Shown here one piece after another: positions 35,182 through 46,722 of a stretch of DNA of 64,000 bases (its first letter is position 1; each line of letters begins with the position of its first letter). Position numbers and translations under genes: made by a program. Source of the stretch: Bacillus sp. V3B. Its GTDB lineage: Bacteria > Bacillota > Bacilli > Bacillales > Cytobacillaceae. Under the pieces are notes generated by a model. It saw only the letters and a list, made by a program, of their open reading frames with translations. It was not told the origin of the DNA and searched no databases. The stretch lies in contig NZ_JAETXM010000003.1 of the NCBI RefSeq assembly GCF_024494465.1, positions 62,001 through 126,000 on the forward strand, in the 5' to 3' direction.

Positions 35182-36312
35182 ATGAACCTGCATTTTACAA
35201 AAGAACAGGAAATGATGAGAAAATTGGTCATTGATTTTGCAAGAAAGGAAGTCCAACCATTTATTAACCGAATGGAACAAGGGGAATTTCCAAAAGAGAT
35301 TCTGGGGAAAATGGGGAACCTCGGATTGATGGGGATCCCTGTTCCTGAAAAATATGGTGGCTCAGAAATGGACTTTACCTCCTATATTATCGCCATTTAT
35401 GAACTTTCGAAAGTGAGTGCAACAATCGGTGTCATCCTATCTGTCCACACATCTGTCGGAACCAATCCGATCCTTTATTACGGGACAGAAGAACAAAAGA
35501 AAAAGTATATCCCCAAACTTGCAACAGGTCAGTACTTAGGAGCTTTCTGCCTGACGGAGGAAGGGGCAGGATCTGATGCAAGCAATATAAAAACAAAAGC
35601 CGTAAAAAAGGATAACCACTATGTAATAAACGGTTCCAAGCTATTTATCACAAATGGCGGAGAAGCAGATATCTATATTGTTTTTGCCGTAACAGATCCG
35701 TTGCTTGGCAACAGAGGGATTTCCGCTTTCATTGTCGAAAAGAATACCCCGGGCTTAATTTTTGGGAAAGACGAACATAAAATGGGTCTCCATGGCTCAA
35801 GAACATTACAACTCCATTTTGAAAAGATGAAAATTCCCTTAGACAATCTCCTAGGAAATGAAGGAGAAGGCTTTAAGATTGCCCTAGCTAATCTAGAATT
35901 TGGCCGGATCGGGATTGCTGCACAAGCACTCGGAATCGCTGAGGCCGCCCTCGAAGCGGCCGTAGCTTATGCAAAAGGGCGTCAACAATTTGGAAAATCA
36001 ATCCTCTCACAACAAGGTATTGCTTTTAAACTAGCAGACATGGCGACAAGTGTAGAAGCAGCCAAACTGTTAGTTTATCGTGCAGCGGATTTGAAACAGC
36101 GAGGATTGCCTTGTAGAAATGAAGCTTCAATCGCTAAACTGTATGCTTCGAAAACAGCAGTCGAAGTAGCAACAGAGGCCATTCAAGTATTTGGGGGCTA
36201 TGGCTATACAGAGGACTACCCAGTCGAACGCTTTTTCCGTGACGCCAAAATAACAGAAATATATGAAGGTACAAGTGAAATTCAACGGATTGTAATCCAT
36301 AAGAATCTTTAA
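35182..36312 (+). CDS. acyl-CoA dehydrogenase (first copy)
   Basis: A 376-residue flavoprotein that introduces a trans-2 double bond into acyl-CoA. Motifs are [64 protein letters not shown] and the catalytic Glu in IYEGTSEIQR. The ATG at 35182 is used; the ribosome site (GTAGGGATC) is weak, and a TTG start at 35158 would add eight residues. About half of its residues match the next gene, so the two are paralogues. Substrate length is not predictable by eye. Confidence 0.93.
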   Translation: MNLHFTKEQEMMRKLVIDFARKEVQPFINRMEQGEFPKEILGKMGNLGLMGIPVPEKYGGSEMDFTSYIIAIYELSKVSATIGVILSVHTSVGTNPILYYGTEEQKKKYIPKLATGQYLGAFCLTEEGAGSDASNIKTKAVKKDNHYVINGSKLFITNGGEADIYIVFAVTDPLLGNRGISAFIVEKNTPGLIFGKDEHKMGLHGSRTLQLHFEKMKIPLDNLLGNEGEGFKIALANLEFGRIGIAAQALGIAEAALEAAVAYAKGRQQFGKSILSQQGIAFKLADMATSVEAAKLLVYRAADLKQRGLPCRNEASIAKLYASKTAVEVATEAIQVFGGYGYTEDYPVERFFRDAKITEIYEGTSEIQRIVIHKNL

Positions 36313-36472
36313 ACTAGTGGGATGGTAGAAATAATAGATAGAAGAAAACAATTCAAAATGAGAAGTCGATACAGTGAGGCCGCCCTCAAAGCATTGAGCT
36401 ACTAAAGATAAATGATACATTAGCCATCCTATTCAATCGAGTACAAGGATATTCGAAAAAGGGGTAATGAGG

Positions 36473-37606
36473 ATGATGTTTAAATTATCGGATGAACATA
36501 GGATGATTCAAAAAATGGTACGGGACTTTGCCGAAAACGAAGTAGCACCAACAGCTGCCCAGCGTGATGAAGAAGAACGGTTTGATCGTGCGATCTTTGA
36601 TAAAATGGCAGAATTGGGCTTAACGGGTATTCCATGGCCTGAGGCATATGGCGGGATTGCTAGTGATTATGTAGCGTATTGTCTAGTGGTTGAAGAATTA
36701 TCTCGTGTTTGTGCCTCAACAGGTGTCACATTATCGGCACACACCTCACTTGCAGGGTGGCCGATCTATAAATTTGGCAACGAAGAGCAAAAGCAAAAGT
36801 ATTTAAAACCGATGGCCTTAGGAGAAAAAATCGGTGCTTATGCTCTCACTGAATCTGGAAGCGGGTCAGATGCAGGGGCCATGAGAACAACCGCTCGACT
36901 TGAAGAGAATCATTATGTTTTAAATGGCTCAAAGGTTTTTATTACAAATGGTGGAGTTGCTGATCTTTATATTGCTTTTGCTTTAACAGATTCAGCTAAC
37001 AAGCATAAGGGAACGACAGCTTTTATTGTGGAAAAAGATTTTCCCGGTTTTACTGTTGGTAAAAAGGAAAAGAAGCTAGGTATTCGTTCATCCCCGACAA
37101 CAGAAATTATTTTCACAGAATGCAAAGTGCCAAAGGAGAATGTTCTCGGTGAAGTGGGTCAAGGTTTCACAATAGCTATGATGACGTTAGACGGGGGAAG
37201 GAACGGGATTGCAGCTCAGGCAGTCGGAATTGCACAAGGTGCTTTAGATGCGGCTGTTGATTATGCAAAACAGCGTCAACAATTTGGAAAGCCGATCGCA
37301 CAACAACAAGGCATTGCTTTTAAGCTTGCAGATATGGCGACAAGTGTAGAAGCAGCAAGATTACTCACCTATCAAGCCGCATGGCGGGAATCTGTTGGCT
37401 TACCTTATGGGAAGGAATCCGCTATGTCTAAGCTGTTTGCTGGTGATACCGCAATGAAAGTGACAACAGAAGCCGTTCAAGTATTTGGCGGCTACGGGTA
37501 TACAAAGCATTACCCAGTTGAACGATTTATGCGTGATGCGAAAATCACCCAAATTTATGAAGGTACACAGGAAATCCAGCGATTGGTTATTTCGCGAATG
37601 CTATAA
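36473..37606 (+). CDS. acdA: acyl-CoA dehydrogenase (second copy, AcdA type)
   Basis: A 377-residue FAD enzyme paralogous to the preceding gene. Motifs are [87 protein letters not shown] with the catalytic Glu, and the [11 protein letters not shown] end. The ATG at 36473 best fits AAGGGG; 36467 and 36476 are alternatives. By position it corresponds to acdA of B. subtilis, next to fadF and rpoE. Electrons probably go to ETF and FadF. Confidence 0.92.
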   Translation: MMFKLSDEHRMIQKMVRDFAENEVAPTAAQRDEEERFDRAIFDKMAELGLTGIPWPEAYGGIASDYVAYCLVVEELSRVCASTGVTLSAHTSLAGWPIYKFGNEEQKQKYLKPMALGEKIGAYALTESGSGSDAGAMRTTARLEENHYVLNGSKVFITNGGVADLYIAFALTDSANKHKGTTAFIVEKDFPGFTVGKKEKKLGIRSSPTTEIIFTECKVPKENVLGEVGQGFTIAMMTLDGGRNGIAAQAVGIAQGALDAAVDYAKQRQQFGKPIAQQQGIAFKLADMATSVEAARLLTYQAAWRESVGLPYGKESAMSKLFAGDTAMKVTTEAVQVFGGYGYTKHYPVERFMRDAKITQIYEGTQEIQRLVISRML

Positions 37607-37809
37607 GAAATGTATGTATGGCAGGGGCTAAAGAGAAGTACAGACTAGAATTGTCAGGGCAGGCCCACACATCTTCATTTATCTTCCACGCAATTAGACA
37701 CGCTGTACATCAAATAGCTAACAGTACCTGAAGTTAGACCGTTTTCTGATTTTAACAGCATATTCTTTCTGATCTTTAATTATGACTCTGATAGGCGGTA
37801 GATACAATA

Positions 37810-38478
37810 ATGGAAAAAAAACGTGAGATACATGCATCAGTAAAAGATGAACGCCTCGTACAAAAACGGCGTGACCAGATGATTAATGGGGCAGTAGCAC
37901 TTTTTATCGAAAAAGGATTTCATCGAACAACAACAAGGGAAATTGCGCGGGCGGCTGGCTTCAGTATTGGGACGCTGTACGAATATATTCGCACAAAAGA
38001 AGATGTTCTCTACCTTGTTTGTGATCGAATCTATGATCAAGTAAGGGAGCGGCTACAACAAATTCTGAATACACAACAAGCAACCCTTGAAGCGCTCAGA
38101 AAAGGGATATCTGACTATTTTCGGGTCATAGATGATATGCAAAACGAGGTTCTCGTGATGTATCAGGAGGTAAAATCTTTAACAAAAGATGCTCTTCCCT
38201 ATGTATTGGGAAAAGAGTTAGAGATGGTGAACTTATTTACACAAATGATTGAAGGCTGTGTTGAAAATAAAGAATTAATATTATCGGACAATCAAATCAA
38301 AATGATGTCCCATAATATTTATGTGCAGGGCCAGATGTGGGCATTTCGTCGCTGGGCCTTGAAAAAAATGTATACGCTTGAAGAATATATTGAACTACAA
38401 ACAGAGTTTTTAATAGAGGGTGCTAAGGGGGTAAAGAAAATAGAGGAGGGTCCTAATGAGCAAACAAAAGCTCTATAG
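37810..38478 (+). CDS. TetR-family transcriptional regulator
   Basis: A 222-residue repressor. The N-terminal helix-turn-helix is clear: [44 protein letters not shown]. The C-terminal ligand domain is helical and probably binds an acyl-CoA. Its last 23 bases overlap the start of icmF, so expression of the two is coupled. Likely target is the palindrome at 32786-32803. AcuR/FadR-like function is inferred from context. Confidence 0.9.
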   Translation: MEKKREIHASVKDERLVQKRRDQMINGAVALFIEKGFHRTTTREIARAAGFSIGTLYEYIRTKEDVLYLVCDRIYDQVRERLQQILNTQQATLEALRKGISDYFRVIDDMQNEVLVMYQEVKSLTKDALPYVLGKELEMVNLFTQMIEGCVENKELILSDNQIKMMSHNIYVQGQMWAFRRWALKKMYTLEEYIELQTEFLIEGAKGVKKIEEGPNEQTKAL

Positions 38479-41400
38479 ACCAAAGAATCATATTCGTTTT
38501 GTGACAGCATCAAGCTTGTATGATGGTCATGATGCTTCTATCAATATCATGCGGCGAATTTTGCAAGCCAGTGGGGCAGAGGTCATTCACCTAGGGCATA
38601 ATCGATCGGTTGAAGAGGTGGTCAGTGCAGCGATCCAGGAAGATGTCCAAGGAATCGCTGTATCTTCCTACCAGGGTGGGCATGTAGAGTATTTTAAATA
38701 TATGGTTGATTTACTAAAAGAAAAGGGTGCTACCGACATCCGGATTTATGGAGGTGGTGGCGGTGTTATCGTCCCGCGTGAAATAAAGGAGCTTCACGAG
38801 TATGGCGTAGCACGAATTTTTTCACCTGAAGATGGTCGGCGTGACGGTCTGCAAGGAATGATTAATCTCATGCTAAAGGAATGTGATCTCCCTCTTGTGA
38901 CTGGGCACTTCGAACAGCAAATCAAGAAACTAGCATCTGGACAGATTAAATCCATTGCTCAGATGATTTCCCTTGCCGAGCAACATATACATGGAGAATT
39001 ACGGCTTGATTCTGTTTTTGAAAAAATAAAAGCATTAGAAAAAGACGTTCCTATTTTAGGGATCACTGGAACAGGTGGTGCGGGGAAGAGTTCTTTAACA
39101 GATGAACTGATTCGTCGTTTTATTCACGGATTTCCGAAAAAAAAGGTAGCTGTGCTAGCCGTTGATCCAACAAAACAAAAAACAGGTGGAGCACTCTTAG
39201 GAGATCGGATTCGAATGAATGCGATCTTTTCGCCGCAAGTATATATGCGAAGTCTAGCGACAAGAGGGTCCAAATCGGAATTATCTTTAGCGATTCAAGA
39301 TGCCATCTCTGTGGTGAAAGCCGCTCAGTTTGATCTCATTGTGATTGAGACAAGTGGAATTGGCCAAGGAGACGCGGCTATTACGGATATATGTGATATA
39401 TCCATGTACGTGATGACAAGTGAATATGGTGCGCCTTCCCAGCTCGAGAAGATTGATATGATTGATTATGCCGATTTAATTGTCATCAATAAATTTGAGC
39501 GAAAGGGCTCAGAGGATGCTTTGCATCAAGTTCAAAAGCAGTATCAACGGAGCCATATGCTGTTTGAAAAAAGCTTGGAAGAGATGCCCGTGTACGGAAC
39601 GATTGCCAGTCAATTTAATGATAGTGGGACAAATGCTTTATTTGCTGCTCTCGTTCAAACGATTAATCAAAAAATGGGGTTGGATTGGCGTACTTCTTTT
39701 TCAACAGTGGGGAAAGTGGAGAAACAAAATGTCATCATTCCCAATGATCAGCGGTATTATTTGCGTGAGGTGGCAGAAACGGTGCGTAATTACCATCGTA
39801 GAGCAGATGAACAAGTGGCTATCGCCCGGAAGCTCTTTCAGCTTGAAGGAGCGATTCAGGCCGTTAAAGAGCGGGCGGCTTCAGATGAAGTAATTGCAGA
39901 ACTTGAAAGGGTCAAGCAGAAGACGGTGGAGAAGTTATCCCCTGAATCGGTGCGGATTTTGAATGAATGGGAAAAGATGAAAGAACGGTATGAGGGTGAA
40001 GAGTTTATCACAAGGATTCGTGATAAAGAAATCGTCACTGTTTTAAAAACAAAGAGTTTATCAGGGCTTTTGATTCCAAAGGTGATGATGCCCAAATACA
40101 AGGATTATGGAGAAATTATCCGTTGGGTCTATCGTGAAAATATCCCAGGATATTTTCCTTATACGGCTGGTGTTTTTCCTTTTAAACGAGAAGGAGAAGA
40201 TCCGAAACGTCAATTTGCTGGTGAAGGAACGCCAGAAAGAACAAATCGCCGTTTTCATTATTTATCAAAGGATGACGCAGCAAAGCGCCTGAGTACGGCC
40301 TTTGATTCTGTAACACTGTATGGAGAAGATCCAGATGAGCGCCCAGATATTTATGGGAAGGTCGGTGAAAGTGGCGTTAGTATTTGTTCGTTAGATGATA
40401 TGAAAAAGTTATATGATGGTTTTGATTTATGTCATCCTTTAACCTCTGTATCGATGACGATTAACGGGCCGGCACCAATTATTTTGGCGATGTTTATGAA
40501 TACGGCAATTGACCAGCAAGTGAAAAAGAAAGAAGTGGAGCTAGGCCGGCTTTTAAAGGAAAAAGAAATGGCTGAAGTAAAGGCTGTGACGTTGCAAATG
40601 GTGAGAGGGACGGTTCAGGCTGATATTTTAAAGGAAGATCAAGGTCAGAATACGTGTATTTTCTCGACTGAGTTCGCCTTACGGATGATGGGGGATATTC
40701 AGCAATATTTTATGGACCATTGTGTTCGTCATTATTATTCGGTTTCGATTTCGGGTTATCATATTGCGGAAGCAGGTGCAAACCCGATTTCCCAGCTTGC
40801 TTTTACATTGGCCAATGGATTTACGTATGTGGAGTATTATTTAAGTAGAGGGATGCCTATTAATGATTTTGCGCCGAATTTATCTTTCTTTTTTTCAAAT
40901 GGATTGGATCCAGAATATACGGTGATCGGAAGGGTGGCTCGGCGGATTTGGGCCATCGTGATGCGTGAGAAATATGGGGCGAACGAGCGGAGTCAAAAGC
41001 TGAAATATCATATTCAAACATCGGGACGTTCCCTGCATGCACAAGAAATCGATTTCAATGATATTCGAACAACGTTACAGGCTTTGATGGCCTTGCAGGA
41101 TAATTGTAATTCCCTGCATACGAATGCATACGATGAGGCGATTACAACACCAACGGAAGAGTCAGTTCGTCGGGCGATGGCCATTCAAATGATTATTACG
41201 AAGGAACATGGTTTGACGAAAAATGAAAATCCGCTTCAAGGTTCTTTTATTGTGGAGGAATTGACAGACTTAGTGGAGGAAGCGGTGTTGCAGGAGTTTG
41301 AACGACTCGATGATCGGGGCGGTGTTCTCGGGGCGATGGAAAGTCAGTATCAGCGTGCCAAAATTCAAGATGAGTCTATGTATTATGAAACATTGAAGCA

Positions 41401-41710
41401 TATGGGGGAACTGCCGATTGTTGGCGTGAATATGTATACGAATCCGAATTCGAAAGCGGGAGCCCAATTGGATCAGATGGAATTGGCTCGGGCTTCAAAG
41501 GAAGAGAAGGAGACGCAAATTCGAAACTTAAGAAGCTTTCAGGCTCGGAATAAAGATAGGGTAGAGGAGGCTTTGAATCGGTTAAAAGAAACAGCGATAA
41601 ATGGAGGCAATATTTTTAGGGAGCTAATGGAAACGGTTAAAGTAGCGAGTCTCGGCCAAATCACCCGTGCTTTGTATGAAGTAGGAGGCCAATATAGAAG
41701 AAATATGTAA
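38456..41710 (+). CDS. icmF: fused isobutyryl-CoA mutase IcmF
   Basis: A 1084-residue adenosylcobalamin enzyme that interconverts isobutyryl-CoA and n-butyryl-CoA. Domain order is B12-binding (about 10-150, with lower ligand His25 in [10 protein letters not shown]), a MeaB-like G-protein chaperone (about 195-420, P-loop GTGGAGKS at 205-212, switch with ETSGIGQGD) and the mutase barrel (from about 560; [34 protein letters not shown] and [14 protein letters not shown]). GAGGAGG within the end of tetR provides the ribosome site. It links valine or branched-acyl breakdown to the butyryl-CoA oxidation enzymes upstream. Confidence 0.96.
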   Translation: MSKQKLYRPKNHIRFVTASSLYDGHDASINIMRRILQASGAEVIHLGHNRSVEEVVSAAIQEDVQGIAVSSYQGGHVEYFKYMVDLLKEKGATDIRIYGGGGGVIVPREIKELHEYGVARIFSPEDGRRDGLQGMINLMLKECDLPLVTGHFEQQIKKLASGQIKSIAQMISLAEQHIHGELRLDSVFEKIKALEKDVPILGITGTGGAGKSSLTDELIRRFIHGFPKKKVAVLAVDPTKQKTGGALLGDRIRMNAIFSPQVYMRSLATRGSKSELSLAIQDAISVVKAAQFDLIVIETSGIGQGDAAITDICDISMYVMTSEYGAPSQLEKIDMIDYADLIVINKFERKGSEDALHQVQKQYQRSHMLFEKSLEEMPVYGTIASQFNDSGTNALFAALVQTINQKMGLDWRTSFSTVGKVEKQNVIIPNDQRYYLREVAETVRNYHRRADEQVAIARKLFQLEGAIQAVKERAASDEVIAELERVKQKTVEKLSPESVRILNEWEKMKERYEGEEFITRIRDKEIVTVLKTKSLSGLLIPKVMMPKYKDYGEIIRWVYRENIPGYFPYTAGVFPFKREGEDPKRQFAGEGTPERTNRRFHYLSKDDAAKRLSTAFDSVTLYGEDPDERPDIYGKVGESGVSICSLDDMKKLYDGFDLCHPLTSVSMTINGPAPIILAMFMNTAIDQQVKKKEVELGRLLKEKEMAEVKAVTLQMVRGTVQADILKEDQGQNTCIFSTEFALRMMGDIQQYFMDHCVRHYYSVSISGYHIAEAGANPISQLAFTLANGFTYVEYYLSRGMPINDFAPNLSFFFSNGLDPEYTVIGRVARRIWAIVMREKYGANERSQKLKYHIQTSGRSLHAQEIDFNDIRTTLQALMALQDNCNSLHTNAYDEAITTPTEESVRRAMAIQMIITKEHGLTKNENPLQGSFIVEELTDLVEEAVLQEFERLDDRGGVLGAMESQYQRAKIQDESMYYETLKHMGELPIVGVNMYTNPNSKAGAQLDQMELARASKEEKETQIRNLRSFQARNKDRVEEALNRLKETAINGGNIFRELMETVKVASLGQITRALYEVGGQYRRNM

Positions 41711-41923
41711 GTTGGTATGCTGAACGACCTTTAGCGGAATGATCATGCCTGAAAATGATGGAACACGGAAAAACGGGTCACCAGAAACAGCCTTGTCCAT
41801 TGGGCAGGGCACTTTCCTTGCAATTTTTTGTCATAATAAGAAACTTATTGGATTTGTTACAACAAATTTACATAATAATAGTATAATCTTTTTAGAATAC
41901 TCTAGAATGGGGCAGGATGAATG
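41711..41923. other. intergenic downstream of icmF
   Basis: No gene recognised. TTGTCCATTGGGCAGGGC (about 41792-41810) may form a weak hairpin. Confidence 0.4.
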
Positions 41924-42208
41924 TAACTTCATTCAGCAAATGCTTTTTGTACCGAAAGCTTGCGACAGGTACAGAAGTCCTCCACTTCTGTAAGTGGGGG
42001 ATGAATGCAAAAAGCTCTCTGATTCAGTGGGGGTTCAAACCCCAGCTGAATGAAGTTAAGCCTCCGGCGGATGCCTCGGATTTTTAAAGGTCATTTATCG
42101 AGCGAGCTCGACGACGGACAGGACGTCCTAGTCAGGCGAAAGCCACAGGATGTGGCTTTCTGAAGCGTGATAAAAATCCGGGCGCAAATTCGGCGGGGCG
42201 AATTTGAT
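41924..42208 (+). repeat. multi-hairpin interspersed repeat, copy C (longest)
   Basis: A 285-base copy with the same ends as A and B (TAACTTCATTCAGC to CGAATTTGAT). It carries both optional parts: the GCAAATGC/CTTGCGACAGG segment near the left end, and a 60-base block between GAGCTCGA and TAAAAATCC that has its own hairpin (GAAAGCCACA/TGTGGCTTTC). The block replaces the short loop found in A and B. It lies between icmF and the 42358 gene. Confidence 0.75.
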
Positions 42209-42348
42209 CTTTACTATTTTCGTTCTGATGATCGCTGAAAAATGATTTACAGGATATACGGGTTTACTTTTATTTGAATCAATAATAGTCTGTAAGAACG
42301 ATAACGAAGATATCATTAACACAGCGATCCATAATTTGTATTCAGGAT

Positions 42349-42567
42349 GTGAGAGGCTTGAAACCGTTATTATCTTTACTCATTTGGGCGGGAGCATTGG
42401 CTATTTCATATTATCTATATAAATGGCAGCTCGGAGCTATTCCATTCTTTTTATTATCTTTTTATTTTTTTAAACTAGCCAAAAAGGAATTATCAAAAAA
42501 ATCTGAACGGGATGCTAAAGAAAGAAAGCAACTAGCCAGGAAAAAAATAGAGGGACTAAGGAAATAA
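42349..42567 (+). CDS. small two-helix membrane protein
   Basis: A protein of 69-72 residues with two adjacent hydrophobic helices (about 5-23 and 28-45) and a long basic C-terminal tail (KKSERDAKERKQLARKK). The start is unclear: GTG at 42349 has no spaced ribosome site, whereas TTG at 42358 has AGGATGTGAG upstream. It precedes rpoE in the same direction. No family is recognised. Confidence 0.6.
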   Translation: MRGLKPLLSLLIWAGALAISYYLYKWQLGAIPFFLLSFYFFKLAKKELSKKSERDAKERKQLARKKIEGLRK

Positions 42568-42742
42568 GCGTGAAAATATACTAGATTCTACAGCTAGAGC
42601 TAGCATAAACCCCGAAAATTTGTTTATAATGGAGAATACGTAATTTGAGATTGACCAATACTTACCATTGCTTTATTAAAATGATTGATTTTGCCATGAT
42701 CCTTAATGATGAATAGTGTGAGATAGAAAGGAAGTGCGGACC

Positions 42743-43339
42743 TTGAGTTTATTACAAGAATACTCAAAAGAAGAAGTACAAGAAATGTCTTTAATAGAGA
42801 TTGCATATGAATTACTAACTGATAAAAAACAAGCCTTATCTTTTAAAGAAATAGTAGATGAAACTGCCAAGTTAAAAGGGTTAACAGAAAAAGAAATGAA
42901 AGAGAAAATTGCTCAATTTTATACAGATTTAAATATTGATGGTCGCTTTTTAGCGATTGGTGATAATCAATGGGGTTTAAGGGTTTGGTATCCGGTTGAT
43001 CAAGTTGTAGAAGAAATTGTCAATCCTGTTAAAGCGAAAAAGAAGAAAAAGGCAAAGAAAAAAGCGGTCGATAAAGAAATTGATTTGGACGCTGGCTTTG
43101 ATGATCCTGTCGAAGTAGAACTAGAGGAATTAGAGGTATTTGTTGAAGAAGAAGATGATGACGACGATGATATTGACTTGCTAGATGAGGATTTACTAGA
43201 TGATGACGACGATGACGATGATGATGAAGATTTGGATGAGGATTTGGATGAGGATTTAAAAGAAGAATTTGATGATGATGACGAAGAGGAAGAAGAATTA
43301 GACGAAGATTCCGATTCAGCTGATAAAGAAGATAAGTGA
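42743..43339 (+). CDS. rpoE: RNA polymerase delta subunit
   Basis: A 198-residue Gram-positive polymerase subunit that promotes recycling and stringency of transcription initiation. The N-terminal HARE-HTH domain (about 5-90; EMSLIEIAYELLTDKKQALSF and GRFLAIGDNQWGLRVWYPV) is followed by a Lys-rich hinge (KAKKKKKAKKK) and a disordered run of about 80 Asp/Glu residues. TTG at 42743 is chosen because AAAGGA is ten bases upstream, whereas the GTG at 42734 adjoins it. Directly upstream of pyrG, as in B. subtilis. Confidence 0.95.
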   Translation: MSLLQEYSKEEVQEMSLIEIAYELLTDKKQALSFKEIVDETAKLKGLTEKEMKEKIAQFYTDLNIDGRFLAIGDNQWGLRVWYPVDQVVEEIVNPVKAKKKKKAKKKAVDKEIDLDAGFDDPVEVELEELEVFVEEEDDDDDDIDLLDEDLLDDDDDDDDDEDLDEDLDEDLKEEFDDDDEEEEELDEDSDSADKEDK

Positions 43340-43347
43340 AAATCGTC

Positions 43348-43460
43348 TTGACTTTTTGATACTCTACTTGTAGAATCATTTTTGGGCTCTTTTAAGAAGA
43401 ACGATAAAATAAACGAGAGTAGCGCTCCCTTACTTTATTTAAGTAAGTGGAGCGTTTTTA
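43348..43460 (+). promoter_or_regulatory. pyrG promoter and CTP-sensing reiterative-transcription attenuator
   Basis: TTGACT (43348-43353), 17 bases, TAGAAT (43371-43376), then GGGCTC as the first transcribed bases (from 43384). A terminator hairpin (CGCTCCCTTACTT with AAGTAAGTGGAGCG, T run) lies at 43422-43460, and its 5' arm contains CTCCCTT. This matches the known pyrG mechanism: at low CTP extra G residues are added at the 5' end and pair with the C/U-rich arm, preventing termination. Confidence 0.85.
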
Positions 43461-43640
43461 TTTTTTTATAAGAAAAGCGTAAGTTCCTGTGGACCAAAGT
43501 GAACTTATTTCTTTGAAATCATTTGAAAAAGAGTTACTTGGTGCTTAGAAGCGAGAAGCTAGATCATAATAATATTGAATCAATTATTTGTCTTTAAACA
43601 GAAGAAAATCTGTACAAACTGTTATTGAGGGGGAAAATAA

Positions 43641-45251
<1,611 letters not shown>

Positions 45252-45272
45252 GGATCCCTTCGCGGACAATCA

Positions 45273-45313
45273 AAAAAGAGCCTTGTTTCATTTGAAACAA
45301 AGCTCTTTTTTGA
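45273..45313. terminator. bidirectional terminator between pyrG and ywjG
   Basis: AAAAAAGAGCCTTGTTTC pairs with GAAACAAAGCTCTTTTTT. Confidence 0.92.
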
Positions 45314-45320
45314 AAAATAT

Positions 45321-45851
45321 TTATTCATATTCCACTAAAATTTCCTCAATGGTCAATTTTAAGGCATAATAAACAAATAAAGCAGCCATTGAAAAAGGAT
45401 ATCCACTGCGTCCCCCATCGTCATTGGGTATCAATCCCTTTTTTAACTGTAAATCAATGTGAACATCAGCCAGATCAACGATGGTTTCTTTGTTTGATTC
45501 GATGTGAGAAGCTATAGCAACAAAAGGAATTCCCTTTTCAGAGAGTTTTTTAGCCAATTGAAGTGCTTCTGAATCAGTGGAATAGCGAGAAACAAGCAGT
45601 ACACGATCCATCATTGTGAGTTGTCCCAAGTCATCAACAGAATGTAAAGAGGTTGTATGGCTAAGGGGCTCAGCACCTTTTAGTGCTTCACACACAACAG
45701 CATCCATTTCAGCTGTCCCATATACGTAAATCGTATGATCTGCAATAGCCGCCTGTGCAAGTAAACGAGCGCCATCTTCAATCCATTCCGATTGTTTCTC
45801 TTGGATGCGTTGAAATAAACCATGTAATTGTGTGGTAAACATTTTTAACAA
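45321..45851 (-). CDS. ywjG: YwjG family protein (DUF2529)
   Basis: A 176-residue protein of the DUF2529 family with a sugar-isomerase-like (SIS) outline: TIYVYGTAEMDAVVCEALKG, then VLLVSRYSTDSEALQLAKKLSEKGIPFVAIAS. The TTG at 45851 is nine bases from GGAGG, favoured over the in-frame ATG at 45842. It lies on the opposite strand between pyrG and spo0F, exactly as in B. subtilis. Function unknown. Confidence 0.87.
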   Translation of the reverse strand: MLKMFTTQLHGLFQRIQEKQSEWIEDGARLLAQAAIADHTIYVYGTAEMDAVVCEALKGAEPLSHTTSLHSVDDLGQLTMMDRVLLVSRYSTDSEALQLAKKLSEKGIPFVAIASHIESNKETIVDLADVHIDLQLKKGLIPNDDGGRSGYPFSMAALFVYYALKLTIEEILVEYE

Positions 45852-45960
45852 ATTAAATCGCCTCCATTTGTTGTTCTATTATAAAAGTTTACAGAGTAAA
45901 GGTAAAATAAACTTTAACAGCGGCTATGTTAAATCTGACAAAAAAGGAAGGGATTTTACA

Positions 45961-45986
45961 AGGGGATATAGAATTAAATACTGAAT
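45961..45986 (+). promoter_or_regulatory. possible sigma-H promoter of spo0F
   Basis: AGGGGATAT (45961-45969) and ACTGAAT (45980-45986) resemble the sigma-H -35 and -10 elements, with a spacer one or two bases short. Sigma-H control of spo0F is known in B. subtilis. Confidence 0.35.
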
Positions 45987-46038
45987 ATAAATGAACATGT
46001 CAATTAAACGTATTAAATAAAGGGGAAGAGGTGTCATA

Positions 46039-46413
46039 ATGAAAAAGAAGATTCTTATAGTAGATGATCAGTTCGGAATCCGAATTTTACTGAATGAAGT
46101 ACTGCAAAAGGAAGGCTATGATACCTATCAAGCGGCAAATGGTCTCCAGGCATTGGAAATAGTGAATGAAAATGTACCAGACCTTGTTTTACTTGATATG
46201 AAAATCCCAGGTATGGATGGCATTGAAATTTTAAAGCGAATGAAGAAAATCGAACCGAATATTAAAGCCATTATCATGACGGCGTATGGTGAATTGGATA
46301 TGATTCAAGAAGCAATCGATTTAGGTGCGATCACTCATTTTGCTAAACCTTTTGATATTGAAGATATTCGGGTAACCGTAAAAAAGTACTTAGCTGAATT
46401 TCCATCGGCTTAA
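46039..46413 (+). CDS. spo0F: sporulation phosphorelay response regulator Spo0F
   Basis: A 124-residue single-domain receiver that takes phosphate from Kin kinases and passes it to Spo0B. Acidic pocket Asp9-Asp10 ([17 protein letters not shown]), phospho-acceptor Asp53 ([13 protein letters not shown]), Thr in MTAYGE and Lys in FAKPFD. There is no output domain. The [10 protein letters not shown] surface contacts Spo0B. GGGGAAGAGG precedes the ATG. Confidence 0.97.
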   Translation: MKKKILIVDDQFGIRILLNEVLQKEGYDTYQAANGLQALEIVNENVPDLVLLDMKIPGMDGIEILKRMKKIEPNIKAIIMTAYGELDMIQEAIDLGAITHFAKPFDIEDIRVTVKKYLAEFPSA

Positions 46414-46722
46414 TAGTCCATAAGTCCCCTTTCCGGAAAATATCTTAGGATTTTAGGAGGGGGAAGTATATGGAGACGCTAGCTATTTGCTGAAAAAATT
46501 CCGATTAGAACACGTATAATATTTCTTCCATTTATTCCTGATAGTGTATAAAACTGATCAGGAATATTAGCATTTCTATTATTATTTTGATATGATACAA
46601 ATGGAATTCCAATGGATAAGTGGAACTGAATGATTACATATTTTTAGCGGTAGAGAGAAACTTACAATAGTTGCGAACCTATCCTAATGGAATAAACCAG
46701 ATAACAGTAAGGGGGAACACAG
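46414..46722. other. intergenic between spo0F and fbaA
   Basis: Holds a strong AGGAGGGGG followed by a seven-residue frame (46470-46493, METLAIC then stop), possibly a leader peptide or a decayed start. A hairpin ATTCCTGATAG/CTGATCAGGAAT lies near 46530-46565. No larger gene was seen. Confidence 0.4.

Noticed and set aside
38456-41710. Possibility that IcmF is methylmalonyl-CoA mutase
   Set aside because: The order B12 domain, G-protein, mutase in one chain is specific to IcmF; methylmalonyl-CoA mutase has the B12 domain at the C-terminus and a separate chaperone.
34085-42600. Similarity between 34085-34115 and 42568-42600 (GTGAAA, then TACTAGATT and CAGCTA)
   Set aside because: Too short and diverged to call a repeat family from two instances.
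42734-42742. GTG start for rpoE
   Set aside because: It touches the AAAGGA ribosome site; the TTG at 42743 has proper spacing.
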